DNA from: Synechococcus sp. SP2 MAG
Lineage (GTDB): Bacteria > Cyanobacteriota > Cyanobacteriia > PCC-6307 > Cyanobiaceae
DNA length: 36,190 bases
Direction of reading: 5' to 3'
Assembly (NCBI GenBank): GCA_030756895.1
Contig: JAVBIX010000034.1
Location: 1 to 36,190, forward strand
Every line of letters begins with the position of its first letter. The stretch's first letter is position 1. Below the pieces are notes generated by a model. The model made no database searches. It saw only the letters and a list, made by a program, of their open reading frames with translations, and was not told where the DNA came from. Of this stretch, positions 1 to 6,903 are shown in pieces. The translations under genes and the position numbers were made by a program.

Positions 1-117
1 GATCCTAAAGAGAATGGTGGCTTGGATAATCCAGCTAACCGTCATAAGGACAAAGTCCTTGACGATATCTGCGATACCCACCCTGGCTCACCCATGTGCA
101 AAGTTTTTGATTGCTGA
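1..117 (+). CDS. C-terminal fragment of a small protein with a CP12-like cysteine tail (cut by window edge)
   Basis: An open frame enters from the left edge and stops at TGA 115-117, leaving 38 residues. It is rich in Asp and Lys and ends in a tail reading CDTHPGSPMCKVFDC. Two cysteines eight residues apart, with a Pro-Gly between them and a basic-hydrophobic-aromatic-acidic run after the second, resemble the C-terminal metal/redox loop of CP12. CP12 is the small disordered protein that binds GAPDH and phosphoribulokinase in the dark. The extra final Cys is not typical of CP12. The start and most of the protein lie outside the window, so this could equally be an unrelated small cysteine protein. 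Reading frame likely real; identity tentative. Confidence 0.45.
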   Translation, partial: DPKENGGLDNPANRHKDKVLDDICDTHPGSPMCKVFDC

Positions 118-613
118 TCTTAAACTGTCGATTAATCTGTTTAGGATATTTAATTAGCTGTGAGTCTGCATCTTTTTGATGCTTTTTCGCAGTATTTTTT
201 TTGTATATTTTCTTGGATATTTTGTGTAAGAATATATTTTGCAAAAATATCTGCTTGCTGTAGTTTTTGGATGACATTTGCTCATCATCTTTCTTGGCTT
301 CCCAAAATTTTGGTTACGCTGTTTGTATATATAGGACCTATGTTTTTTGCCTTCTGCTCATTGATCATTCTTGTGCATTCGGTTTACTTCTGTAAGTTCG
401 TCTGCAATCGAGTATTTCTGTTTGTAAGTGTGATGGCAGTTTTGTGAGCCTGATTCTCTTTTGCTTCACCTCTCGTTTTTCAGCCTCTAGCCATCAAGCC
501 ACTAGTGGCAGCAAGAGGCGGACCACGTACTTTAGATTTCCTTTACATTCCGCCATCTAAGTTGGCATTCTTTTTTCGAGTGGGTTAGAGCTGTAGTAGT
601 TAGGGCTGAATCT
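118..613. other. AT-rich stretch without a convincing gene; contains one palindrome-centred hairpin
   Basis: This stretch is rich in T on the plus strand. The only long open frame (GTG at 160 to 447) encodes mostly Phe, Cys, Ile and Val, as random T-rich DNA would, so it is not called. At 483-519 there is a two-part inverted repeat: outer arms GCCTCT (483-488) and AGAGGC (514-519) enclose a perfect 12-base palindrome GCCACTAGTGGC (498-509). No T-run follows, so a Rho-independent terminator is unlikely. It may be an operator or a remnant. Confidence 0.5.
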
Positions 614-910
614 ATGAGTTATGAAGCTAAGGAGCGAATGCCATTTCCCTATGGACAGGTTGCTTATCCTGCCTTTCTTGGTGTGAAACCCGGTGACTAC
701 ATCATTGTGAAAGGGGAAAATCAAGTAACACTCAAGAAAGACCACAGCTGGTGGATGGGGCAGGTTGTGTCCTGTAAGAAGGAAGCTAGAGACGCCAGCG
801 GTCAACACGTGATTCAAGTTGTTGATGTTGATGACGAAAAGACTAGTTGGGTCAATGTGGATGAAATATCACATGTGCTTTATGGGCTGGATGGATTGAC
901 AAATGATTAA
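614..910 (+). CDS. DUF3104-family small protein (left copy)
   Basis: This 98-residue protein has the hallmarks of DUF3104, a family of unknown function I know mainly from marine picocyanobacteria. A hydrophobic start (FLGVKPGDYIIVKG) is followed by WWMGQVV near residue 50, then QVVDVDDEKTSWVNVDEISHV in the C-terminal half. The alternating beta-type pattern suggests a small SH3-like barrel (inference). A second, clearly related copy sits at 35834-36133 and shares PGD/AGD, WWMGQ, ARD, VDVDD/VADVDD, WVN, DE and LDGL. The ATG at 614 is the first in frame; no strong ribosome binding site precedes it. The gene stands alone among orphan genes. Function unknown; family call fairly secure. Confidence 0.8.
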   Translation: MSYEAKERMPFPYGQVAYPAFLGVKPGDYIIVKGENQVTLKKDHSWWMGQVVSCKKEARDASGQHVIQVVDVDDEKTSWVNVDEISHVLYGLDGLTND

Positions 911-1067
911 CTCTGATTCTTTCTCATGTCCTACTGATTGATTTTTATCAAGCTCAAAATGCTTTGTATTGCTTATCATTCCTGTTAGTCTTTAACTGGC
1001 TAGTTTATTGGTGGTCTAAGTATTCTTTAAGCTGAGTGCTTTCTGTTGAGTTTTAGTAAAATCTCAC

Positions 1068-1325
1068 TTATACGTATAGCGCCATAAATTCTGTTAGTGT
1101 AAGGCCTTCATTTTCTGCAGAATTACAGCAATCCTTGAAAAGTTCATCGTCAGTCTCGGTGCGAGCCAAGTCCCGAAATTGTTCAGAACTTAGTTGATTT
1201 TGATCATTGCTTTTGTTGCACATTGAATTCCATTTGGCGCAGAGTGAGTCAACCATTTCTTTTCGTGAATAAGGAAGACTAGTTTTTTTCTCTTTTGCCA
1301 AATTGCTGAGCCTCCAGTCCGTCAT
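1068..1325 (-). CDS. small hypothetical protein
   Basis: The frame encodes 85 residues from the ATG at 1325 (a TTG lies one codon upstream). The protein is hydrophilic and mixed-charge, with a predicted helical character and four scattered cysteines, two of them adjacent (DCCNSAENEG). It ends in LTLTEFMALYV. It has no signal peptide or membrane segment and I do not recognise the family. The amino-acid mix, with balanced Glu/Asp/Lys/Arg and sensible hydrophobic spacing, argues against chance, unlike other open frames in this T-rich area. No clear ribosome binding site is visible. It lies among orphan genes in the AT-rich accessory stretch. Moderate confidence that it is real; function unknown. 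Confidence 0.45.
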   Translation of the reverse strand: MTDWRLSNLAKEKKTSLPYSRKEMVDSLCAKWNSMCNKSNDQNQLSSEQFRDLARTETDDELFKDCCNSAENEGLTLTEFMALYV

Positions 1326-1556
1326 CAAACTCTAGAGACTCACCATTTTTTTACACTAAATCTTCGTGGTTATACATTTTATGTTTAGGATGTGACATTA
1401 TTAATGCTTCTTTGCTCATTATCGCGAAGATATTTTGTTTCGATGACTTTCATAATCTACTAATTAGGGGAACGCTTGATTCATTGTAGATTCATGAGTT
1501 GGTTCGTTTTGGCTTATCAGCAAATATTTACTAACCTTCTCATTTAGGTTTTAGTC

Positions 1557-1820
1557 TCAACTTGCCAGTGTCTGGAAAGAAGCAAAGTCATTATTCATTC
1601 GTGATCGCCATCTTCTAAGTTCATAATGATCCAGCATGGTTCGGCGAGATTTTTCAGCATTAGCGAGACGTTTGATCAATGCATCGGTGTCATGGGTTGA
1701 AAGCTCTCCATCCGAATCCCATTTCATGCAGAAAACAGCTTTTCTGGGAGTTTTGACCATTGGATTGACCTGCCCTGTTCTGTCACGGTATGCGCACACA
1801 AGTCCTTCGCTATGGAGCAA
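1557..1820 (-). CDS. small basic hypothetical protein
   Basis: The frame encodes up to 87 residues. The first possible start is TTG at 1820, just after an in-frame stop; GTG near 1799 and ATG near 1760 are alternatives. A beta-rich first half (GLVCAYRDRTGQVNPMVKTP, then AVFCMKWDSDGE) is followed by an amphipathic, strongly basic helix with RLANAEKSRR and ELRRWRSR. The composition looks like a genuine soluble protein, perhaps nucleic-acid binding because of the Arg/Trp-rich helix (inference). It is not a family I recognise. Lack of an ATG at the natural N-terminus could mean the 5' end has been lost. No neighbour suggests a role. Confidence 0.5.
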   Translation of the reverse strand: MLHSEGLVCAYRDRTGQVNPMVKTPRKAVFCMKWDSDGELSTHDTDALIKRLANAEKSRRTMLDHYELRRWRSRMNNDFASFQTLAS

Positions 1821-1825
1821 ACCTT

Positions 1826-2314
1826 AAGAAGTCTTGGGTGCGACTCTTGCGACGGTTAATCATTCTCTTGATTTGTATTGTTGGCTTTAAATTTCCCAGA
1901 CCGTCAGGAGGCCCGGCACAAAATGCTGACTTTCCTGAATGGCTCTTCCTTCTATCTACGGAGAGGGTCAACCCAAGTTTGATGGTGGGTGACCCGAAAA
2001 ACTCTTTATTGATTTGTTTGAGTTCGTTTTTTACGATTATCTATATCTTTTATGTTTGCATTTAATTATTCTTTGCTGTTCAATGCTTTGCTGCTCCCAG
2101 ATAGGGTTAAATTCTTGATATCTACGTTATTTTTACTATCAACTGCTCTTTCGTTAGTGAAAGGTTCAGTTACTTGCTAGATTTCAGCGTATCTCTACAA
2201 TTCGCGCGAAAATAAGCACGTTAATATAGTTAGGAACGCTTATGGTTGTCCCAGTTAGCTCTTAAGGACCTTCATCTGCGTCATTGTGTTGGTTTGGATG
2301 GATCAGTGCTCATT
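1826..2314. other. AT-rich intergenic stretch with a strong hairpin
   Basis: No convincing gene. A plus-strand open frame running to 2065 starts inside the opposite-strand gene and has a low-complexity hydrophobic end; it is not called. At 1965-1995 an inverted repeat stands out: GGGTCAACCCA (1965-1975) pairs with TGGGTGACCC (1986-1995) with one bulged base and a 10-base loop. The sequence after it on the plus strand is A-rich then T-rich but has no clean T-run, so it could be a weak terminator or an RNA structure. Confidence 0.45.
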
Positions 2315-2572
2315 GTGAGGTTCTTGCTGATCACAGCGTTATCAATAGTCATTTCTGGTGGGCCGGCATTGTCTGATTGTGTCTCGCGTTACAAAGCCAA
2401 CGAGTGCAATAGCCGCGGCGGAGACGCTGATGATTAACGCGGATGCAGTGTTGAGGCCACCGATTCCTGGTACAACATCAGAATCTGGAATGGGAAGCTT
2501 GAAAGTGACAAGGTCTGTGACAAGAACCCGCCCAGTGGCTACTGCGCCTGTGCTGTCTATGGGATTTATTGA
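2315..2572 (+). pseudogene. secreted cysteine-rich small protein split by an in-frame TAA
   Basis: From GTG 2315 (GTG 2306 is an alternative) the frame gives a signal peptide (VRFLLITALSIVISGGPALS) and a short mature part with two cysteines, DCVSRYKANECNSRGGDADD. It stops at TAA 2435-2437. The same frame then continues without a stop for 44 residues of very protein-like sequence containing SWYNIRIWNGKLESDKVC and a tail SGYCACAVYGIY, with four more cysteines, ending at TGA 2570-2572. Together the halves form an 84-residue secreted, probably disulfide-bonded protein of six cysteines. The simplest reading is a recent nonsense mutation. A functional 40-residue peptide, readthrough, or a sequencing error are alternatives. 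No family recognised. Confidence 0.5.
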
Positions 2573-2730
2573 CTGTTTGAAGTTTCAGCAAGCCTTGACA
2601 ATTTGCGCCCAATAATGTATGCAAAATTGTTCATATTTGCTTCAGATTGCCTTACGTGCATGCAAACTGCCTATGCCTGAACGAAGCGTGAAAGATAGAT
2701 TTAAACTATTCTTTTGGAGACAACATATTG

Positions 2731-3537
2731 TCATGTTGCAACTTTCATGGTTTGCTCTTCCAGAAACATATTGAATTCCAATAATTGTTCATCACTAAGG
2801 TGTTGACGTGATGTTGCCCCTAGTTTTGATTGAAGGAAGCTTTTTGCTCGTTCTTGATCCCATTTCAGCGTTGTGAGCATTTCGTCTCCTTGAGTGATTA
2901 AGTCGCTTCTGCGTAGTGGAGTCTGTACTGCACCGGCTTCAGCTCCCACTTCGAGGCTTTTAAGCTTATTGAGATAGGAAACTAAATCGCTGTATCTCGT
3001 TAATTTGTGCCTGCTTCCATGTCCGTACGCTCGTTCTAAATACATGTGTTCATGTTCACGGGTCCATCCGATGCGTTTGAGCTGTAGATCGATGGCGGTG
3101 AGCTCTTCACTCCAATCGTCTGGGTCTGTGGGTGCTTCGCTCGGTTCTTGGATCTGTTCTGCGTTCGGTTCTGAGATCTGTTCTGTGAATTGTCCTGAGA
3201 CTGCTTTTGGTTGAGATGTCTGATCTTCAGACAGTGGAATTGAGGATGTTTTTGATTGGTTTTGCTCCTTATTGGTTGCACCTTTTTGGCCTTTGAGCGG
3301 ATTGACCACGCCCTGCTCTTGCTTTTTTATGGGTCCTTCAGTGGTTTTCTTTCGTTCTGGGTGCGAATTTGTCTTAGACACTCGTTCCATCAGCCGCTCT
3401 CGTGCACGGTCTTCTGCTTGTTCTGCATCAGCAGCCTCTCCTAGTGAGCTGCCTAGAACCTGATCGCCTTCGATGCCGCTGACACGCACCACACATCGGT
3501 TGCTATCGATGTGGCAAATCTCGACCTTTGTCTTCAT
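2731..3537 (-). CDS. conserved linker-rich protein with a duplicated C-terminal helical module
   Basis: 268 residues from ATG 3537. Residues 1-50 form a compact beta-alpha unit (VEICHIDSNRCVVRVSG, then a Glu/Ala/Arg helix). Residues 55-135 are a Gln/Glu/Pro/Ser-rich disordered linker with a repeated EQI.EP motif, ending in TDPDDW at 137-142. The C-terminal part contains two gapless copies of a module of about 34 residues, starting at W158 and W226. Both share W..E.....L....G..SR..L.....L. The pattern reminds me of the small helical C-terminal modules of phage-type single-strand annealing or recombination proteins, which is a weak analogy. It diverges from the TerC gene with only 37 bases between starts. 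Function unknown; the gene is certainly real. Confidence 0.8.
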   Translation of the reverse strand: MKTKVEICHIDSNRCVVRVSGIEGDQVLGSSLGEAADAEQAEDRARERLMERVSKTNSHPERKKTTEGPIKKQEQGVVNPLKGQKGATNKEQNQSKTSSIPLSEDQTSQPKAVSGQFTEQISEPNAEQIQEPSEAPTDPDDWSEELTAIDLQLKRIGWTREHEHMYLERAYGHGSRHKLTRYSDLVSYLNKLKSLEVGAEAGAVQTPLRRSDLITQGDEMLTTLKWDQERAKSFLQSKLGATSRQHLSDEQLLEFNMFLEEQTMKVAT

Positions 3538-3574
3538 GCCTCTGGAGGGGGGTAACCATTTCTAAGCTGTTGGG

Positions 3575-4297
3575 ATGGATTCAGCAGCCTTACCATCTCT
3601 AACTCCTTTTCTCGATGGTGTTGATCGATGGGCTGAGCTTTTACCACTGCTTCCAGTGCTTGTGGCCTTGGAGCTGGTGCTCTCTGCCGACAACGCTATT
3701 GCTTTAGCTGCTGTTGCTCGAAAGCAAAAAGACCCGGTTAAGGAAAAAAAAGCTCTCAACTACGGAATTGCAATTGCTTTTTTTCTCAGAGTTGCCTTGA
3801 TCTTATTGGCACAGTGGGTTTTAGCTTTCAAACCGTTGCAACTTCTCGCGGGTATTTATCTGCTGTGGCTTTTCTTGTCTCATATTTGGTCTAAGCCATC
3901 AAACTCTGATACTCCTACGGGATCCTCTGGGCCTTCATCCACGTTTTCCTTCCCTAGAACGATTGTTGCATTGGCCTTAACTGACCTAGCTTTTTCAATT
4001 GATAGTGTTGCTGCTGCTGTTGCGATTAGTGACCAACTTATTCTTGTCATTACGGGGGCTTTGATTGGTGTTGTTGCACTACGATTTACTTCGGGTCTGT
4101 TTATTCGATGGCTTGATATTTATACACGCCTAGAAACTGCTGGTTATCTTGCAGTTGCTTTAGTTGGAATCAAACTTATCTTTACATTGATCTTCTCGGA
4201 ATTACATCTGCCTGAATGGTGGACGTTGTTGACCGTAGCGCTACTGATGATTTGGGGTTTCTCTGAGCGCAAAGAGCCATCGGCAAGCGAAGTCTGA
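3575..4297 (+). CDS. TerC-family integral membrane protein (probable metal ion transporter)
   Basis: 240 residues, starting at ATG 3575, about seven membrane segments. Two signature acidic motifs of the TerC/Alx/YkoY family are present: ALELVLSADNAIAL at residues 31-44 and ALTDLAFSIDSVAA at 134-147. Asp39 and Asp137/Asp143 lie within membrane segments where they could bind a cation. Family members export Mn2+ (Alx, MeeF/MeeY) and plant chloroplast TerC is needed for thylakoid biogenesis. A Ser/Thr/Pro-rich loop at 108-126 separates the halves. The next gene starts four bases after the stop, so at least three genes form an operon. The exact substrate cannot be read from sequence. Confidence 0.85.
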   Translation: MDSAALPSLTPFLDGVDRWAELLPLLPVLVALELVLSADNAIALAAVARKQKDPVKEKKALNYGIAIAFFLRVALILLAQWVLAFKPLQLLAGIYLLWLFLSHIWSKPSNSDTPTGSSGPSSTFSFPRTIVALALTDLAFSIDSVAAAVAISDQLILVITGALIGVVALRFTSGLFIRWLDIYTRLETAGYLAVALVGIKLIFTLIFSELHLPEWWTLLTVALLMIWGFSERKEPSASEV

Positions 4298-4301
4298 TCT
4301 G

Positions 4302-4643
4302 ATGATTGTTGAATTACGTCAGTCTGTGAACCTCGTTTTGCTCGACCGCTTGGAGTTGAATGATCCTCCAATGCCCGGGCAATGGTTTAAACATAATCAG
4401 TCTAGCTACCTTGTTATGCAAAGACGTCATCGTTATAAGTTGCACTCGGGCTGCTATGAACTTTCTTCGATTGTTTTGCTTGTCAAAGTGCAGAAGCAAC
4501 CTACTGATGCTCGCTTTGTTGGTCATGGTTGGGTGATTGGAGATCCCGATTGTCGCTTCAATGCTTTGAGCCCCTTGCTTCGTTGCGCCGTTTTACCTGA
4601 TGGACCTTGTGATCGTTGTGTTCACAGAGAAGCGCGTTCATGA
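4302..4643 (+). CDS. cyanobacterial DUF6464-like protein with four C-terminal cysteines
   Basis: 113 residues. A beta-rich first part (MPGQWFKHNQSSYLVMQRRHRYKL abbreviated, residues 24-47) is followed by a C-terminal motif GDPDCRFNALSPLLRC and a GPCDRC cluster. The four cysteines (two in the first, two in the second) are arranged as for a Zn or Fe-S site (inference). This matches my memory of the DUF6464 family found across cyanobacteria, function unknown. It sits four bases after the TerC gene and its TGA overlaps the ATG of the next gene (4640-4643), showing translational coupling. A link with metal handling is suggested only by the TerC neighbour. Confidence 0.7.
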   Translation: MIVELRQSVNLVLLDRLELNDPPMPGQWFKHNQSSYLVMQRRHRYKLHSGCYELSSIVLLVKVQKQPTDARFVGHGWVIGDPDCRFNALSPLLRCAVLPDGPCDRCVHREARS

Positions 4644-5131
4644 TGTCGCTGAGCTGGCATGCTGCTGTTCTTCTTGAGGGACACGGAGTCGCATCTGGTC
4701 AAGCTTTGAATGCAGGCCAATTAAAAACGTCTCCCTACCCCAAGGGCACTATTGCAATGCAATTGCCCTTTTTCGCTGGATTAGGTCTTGATCTCTCTAC
4801 GTTCTGGCCTGGCACGTTAAATCTTTCATTTGCTCCTGCCGAGTTACGGCTTGGTAGCCCAGATTATTTGTTTCAGAATCTGGAATGGACTCACTTGCAT
4901 CCGCCTGAGACTTTTTCTTTTTGGAAGATTCGATTGCGTTCGGCTGGTCATTGCGATTTTAACGTGCCTGGTTTGGTTTATTATCCTCATCCGGATACGA
5001 AAACAAGACATTGGCAAGGTTCATCTGTCCTGGAGATCCTGGTCCCCTTTGTTGGTCCTGTTTGTTTAAATCAACGGTTTGAGCTAGGGGTGAATCCTGC
5101 GGCCATTCAAGTTGTCTGCTCTTCTACATAA
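4640..5131 (+). CDS. DUF120/archaeal riboflavin kinase-like protein (tentative)
   Basis: 163 residues from ATG 4640, overlapping the previous stop by four bases (the frame extends a little upstream, and ATG 4643 is equally possible). Short motifs resemble the archaeal CTP-dependent riboflavin kinase family (RibK, DUF120): an N-terminal HGVASGQALNAG glycine region, then FWPGTLNLSF near residue 55-64, and a late hydrophobic strand VLEILVPFV followed by a LNQRFELGV tail. In RibK the Thr and Asn of GTLN hold Mg2+ and nucleotide. No P-loop or signal peptide. Cyanobacteria normally use bifunctional RibF for FMN/FAD, so this may be a divergent relative with another substrate. The RibK link is inference from motifs only. 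Confidence 0.6.
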   Translation: MMSLSWHAAVLLEGHGVASGQALNAGQLKTSPYPKGTIAMQLPFFAGLGLDLSTFWPGTLNLSFAPAELRLGSPDYLFQNLEWTHLHPPETFSFWKIRLRSAGHCDFNVPGLVYYPHPDTKTRHWQGSSVLEILVPFVGPVCLNQRFELGVNPAAIQVVCSST

Positions 5132-5367
5132 TTCTCTTATCGCTGGTTGTCATATTGTTTGACCTAGCATGTTTGCCAATGTTTGCAATCTCAATGGCTT
5201 CTTTTTGTTATTTGCTTGTAGACCTTTTGTGTTTTGTTTAAGTTGATAATTTTGGTGTGTCTCTTCACTCTGCTTTGCTTCTGCATAACCCCTGAGAATG
5301 TCTCGATCGGTGCTTTCTAATGAGCAACACTTAGTGATTGGTTCTAAATTTTTTTGGTGGAAACTTG

Positions 5368-5580
5368 ATGACGGATGCTGAACGCATCAAAACTCGCTCA
5401 GTACTGCTTGAATTTTTGAAATTCAGGGTTCTAGCGGCGGGTCAGGAGTTTTTTGATGGAACGGGTTTTGAGCATCGACGTCAGTGGTTGGGGCTGGTGC
5501 ACCCGCAAGCGCTTGCGCTGTCTGATGACGACCTAGAGCAGATTTGGAATCAGGCTCGCTTCCTTTATACGGAGTGCTGA
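5368..5580 (+). CDS. small conserved-looking hypothetical protein
   Basis: 70 residues from ATG 5368, chosen because GGTGG (5356-5360) sits seven bases upstream as a ribosome binding site; an upstream TTG at 5338 is less likely. The protein is soluble, helical and mixed-charge: MTDAERIKTRSVLLEFLKFR, then GQEFFDGTGFEHRRQWLGLVHP, and an acidic helix LSDDDLEQIWNQ. No known motif or membrane segment. It lies 29 bases before the DEAD-box helicase start and could be co-transcribed with it. Function unknown, but codon pattern and ribosome binding site make a real gene likely. Confidence 0.65.
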   Translation: MTDAERIKTRSVLLEFLKFRVLAAGQEFFDGTGFEHRRQWLGLVHPQALALSDDDLEQIWNQARFLYTEC

Positions 5581-5609
5581 AGGTGTGGATCTAGGCTGAT
5601 CCTTTCGCC

Positions 5610-6893
5610 TTGCCGGCCATTTCCGCTTCCCCTGTTGTATCTGAGTCCGCAACCTCTGGTTTTGATTCCCTTGGTTTGAGTCAGCCGTTGCTGAAGGCTC
5701 TGCAGGAGAAGGGATATACCGCTCCGTCGCCGATTCAGTTGCAGGCCATTCCTGCTGTGATCTCTGGGCGGGATGTGATGGCTGCTGCACAAACAGGCAC
5801 GGGTAAAACCGCAGGGTTCACGCTTCCGATGTTGGAGCGCCTAAACCATGGCGCTCGTCCAGGGCGAGGTCAAATTCGTGCCTTGGTTCTCACCCCAACT
5901 CGCGAGCTTGCTGCCCAGGTGCTGGCAAGTGTTCGCGACTACAGCAAACATCTTCCACTCACGAGTGATGTGGTGTTTGGTGGTGTGAAAATCAACCCTC
6001 AAATTCAGCGGCTTCAGAAGGGTATTGATGTCTTGGTGGCTACTCCAGGCCGGTTGTTAGATCTGCTCCAGCAAGGGGCTGTGCGATTTGACCGGGTTGA
6101 GTTTCTAGTCCTTGATGAAGCCGATCGCATGTTGGATATGGGCTTCATTCCTGACATCCGTCGGGTGATTGCTCGTCTTCCTGACCGTCGTCAAACCTTG
6201 ATGTTTTCGGCCACTTTTAGTGCGCCAATTCGAAAGCTGGCAACGGGGTTGCTTAACCACCCTGTGCAAATTCAGGTTGCTCCTGCCAACCAAACGGTGC
6301 GATCTGTTGAGCAAGTTGTTCACCCTTGCGACATGGTCCGCAAGATTGATTTGCTGAGCCATCTCATCCGTAATGGTGAATGGCTCCAGGTGTTGGTGTT
6401 TTCCCGCACCAAGCACGGTGCGAATCGTGTCGTGGAACGCTTGAGTCAGCAGGGGCTTTTAGCGGCTGCTATTCACGGCAACAAAAGCCAGGGTGCGAGA
6501 ACACGGGCCTTGCAGGGATTCAAGGATGGTTCGGTGCGCGTTCTTGTTGCTACGGATATCGCTGCGCGCGGGATTGATATCCAGCAGCTGCCTCACGTGG
6601 TGAATCTCGACCTTCCCAACGTTGCCGAAGACTATGTGCATCGCATTGGACGCACAGGTCGTGCTGGAGAAACCGGTCACGCTATCTCTCTGGTTGCTGC
6701 TGAAGAGGCACTGCTCTTGAAGGCGATTGAGCGCCTTACCGGTGAGTCTTTGCGTCGTGAAAATGTTCCCGGGTTTGAGCCCACTGTTCTCAGCGCTCCC
6801 CCCCTCGATCTAAGCGGTGGGCGGGGTCGTCGTTCAGGAGGTTCGTCGCGCCGGCGACAAGACACACGCAGCACGAGGACGTATCGCCGCTAA
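5610..6893 (+). CDS. DEAD-box ATP-dependent RNA helicase (RhlE-like)
   Basis: 427 residues. All superfamily 2 helicase motifs are visible: Q motif ([12 protein letters not shown], 37-48), Walker A AQTGTGKT (60-67), PTRELA (96-101), TPGRL (145-149), DEAD (169-172), SAT, HGNKS with [23 protein letters not shown] and [10 protein letters not shown]. The C-terminal 40 residues are Arg/Ser/Gly-rich, as in RNA-binding tails of RhlE/CrhR-type helicases. It would unwind RNA duplexes in ribosome assembly or mRNA decay. Cyanobacterial CrhR is cold- and redox-regulated, but no regulation can be read here. The start is probably TTG 5610, as no ATG precedes the Q motif; a GTG downstream is possible. It converges with fmt. 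Confidence 0.93.
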   Translation: MPAISASPVVSESATSGFDSLGLSQPLLKALQEKGYTAPSPIQLQAIPAVISGRDVMAAAQTGTGKTAGFTLPMLERLNHGARPGRGQIRALVLTPTRELAAQVLASVRDYSKHLPLTSDVVFGGVKINPQIQRLQKGIDVLVATPGRLLDLLQQGAVRFDRVEFLVLDEADRMLDMGFIPDIRRVIARLPDRRQTLMFSATFSAPIRKLATGLLNHPVQIQVAPANQTVRSVEQVVHPCDMVRKIDLLSHLIRNGEWLQVLVFSRTKHGANRVVERLSQQGLLAAAIHGNKSQGARTRALQGFKDGSVRVLVATDIAARGIDIQQLPHVVNLDLPNVAEDYVHRIGRTGRAGETGHAISLVAAEEALLLKAIERLTGESLRRENVPGFEPTVLSAPPLDLSGGRGRRSGGSSRRRQDTRSTRTYRR

Positions 6894-6903
6894 CGCATTA
6901 ACG

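Noticed and set aside
160-447. Plus-strand open frame of 95 codons
   Set aside because: GTG start, mostly Phe, Cys, Ile and Val residues as expected from T-rich DNA; no ribosome binding site and no recognisable pattern.
1790-2065. Plus-strand open frame of 91 codons with hydrophobic segments
   Set aside because: Starts inside the opposite-strand gene at 1557-1820, spans a stem-loop and ends in low-complexity hydrophobic sequence; no family pattern.
2358-2615. Plus-strand open frame of 85 codons overlapping the split secreted gene
   Set aside because: The other frame across the same bases carries a signal peptide, cysteines and better protein-like sequence; this one is Thr/Ser/Arg-rich shadow sequence.
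3120-3240. Short near-repeats of a GGTTCT..GATCTGTTCTG type, suggestive of a small array
   Set aside because: They encode the EQI.EP repeats of the protein linker, are only a few imperfect copies, and lack the spacer structure of a CRISPR array.
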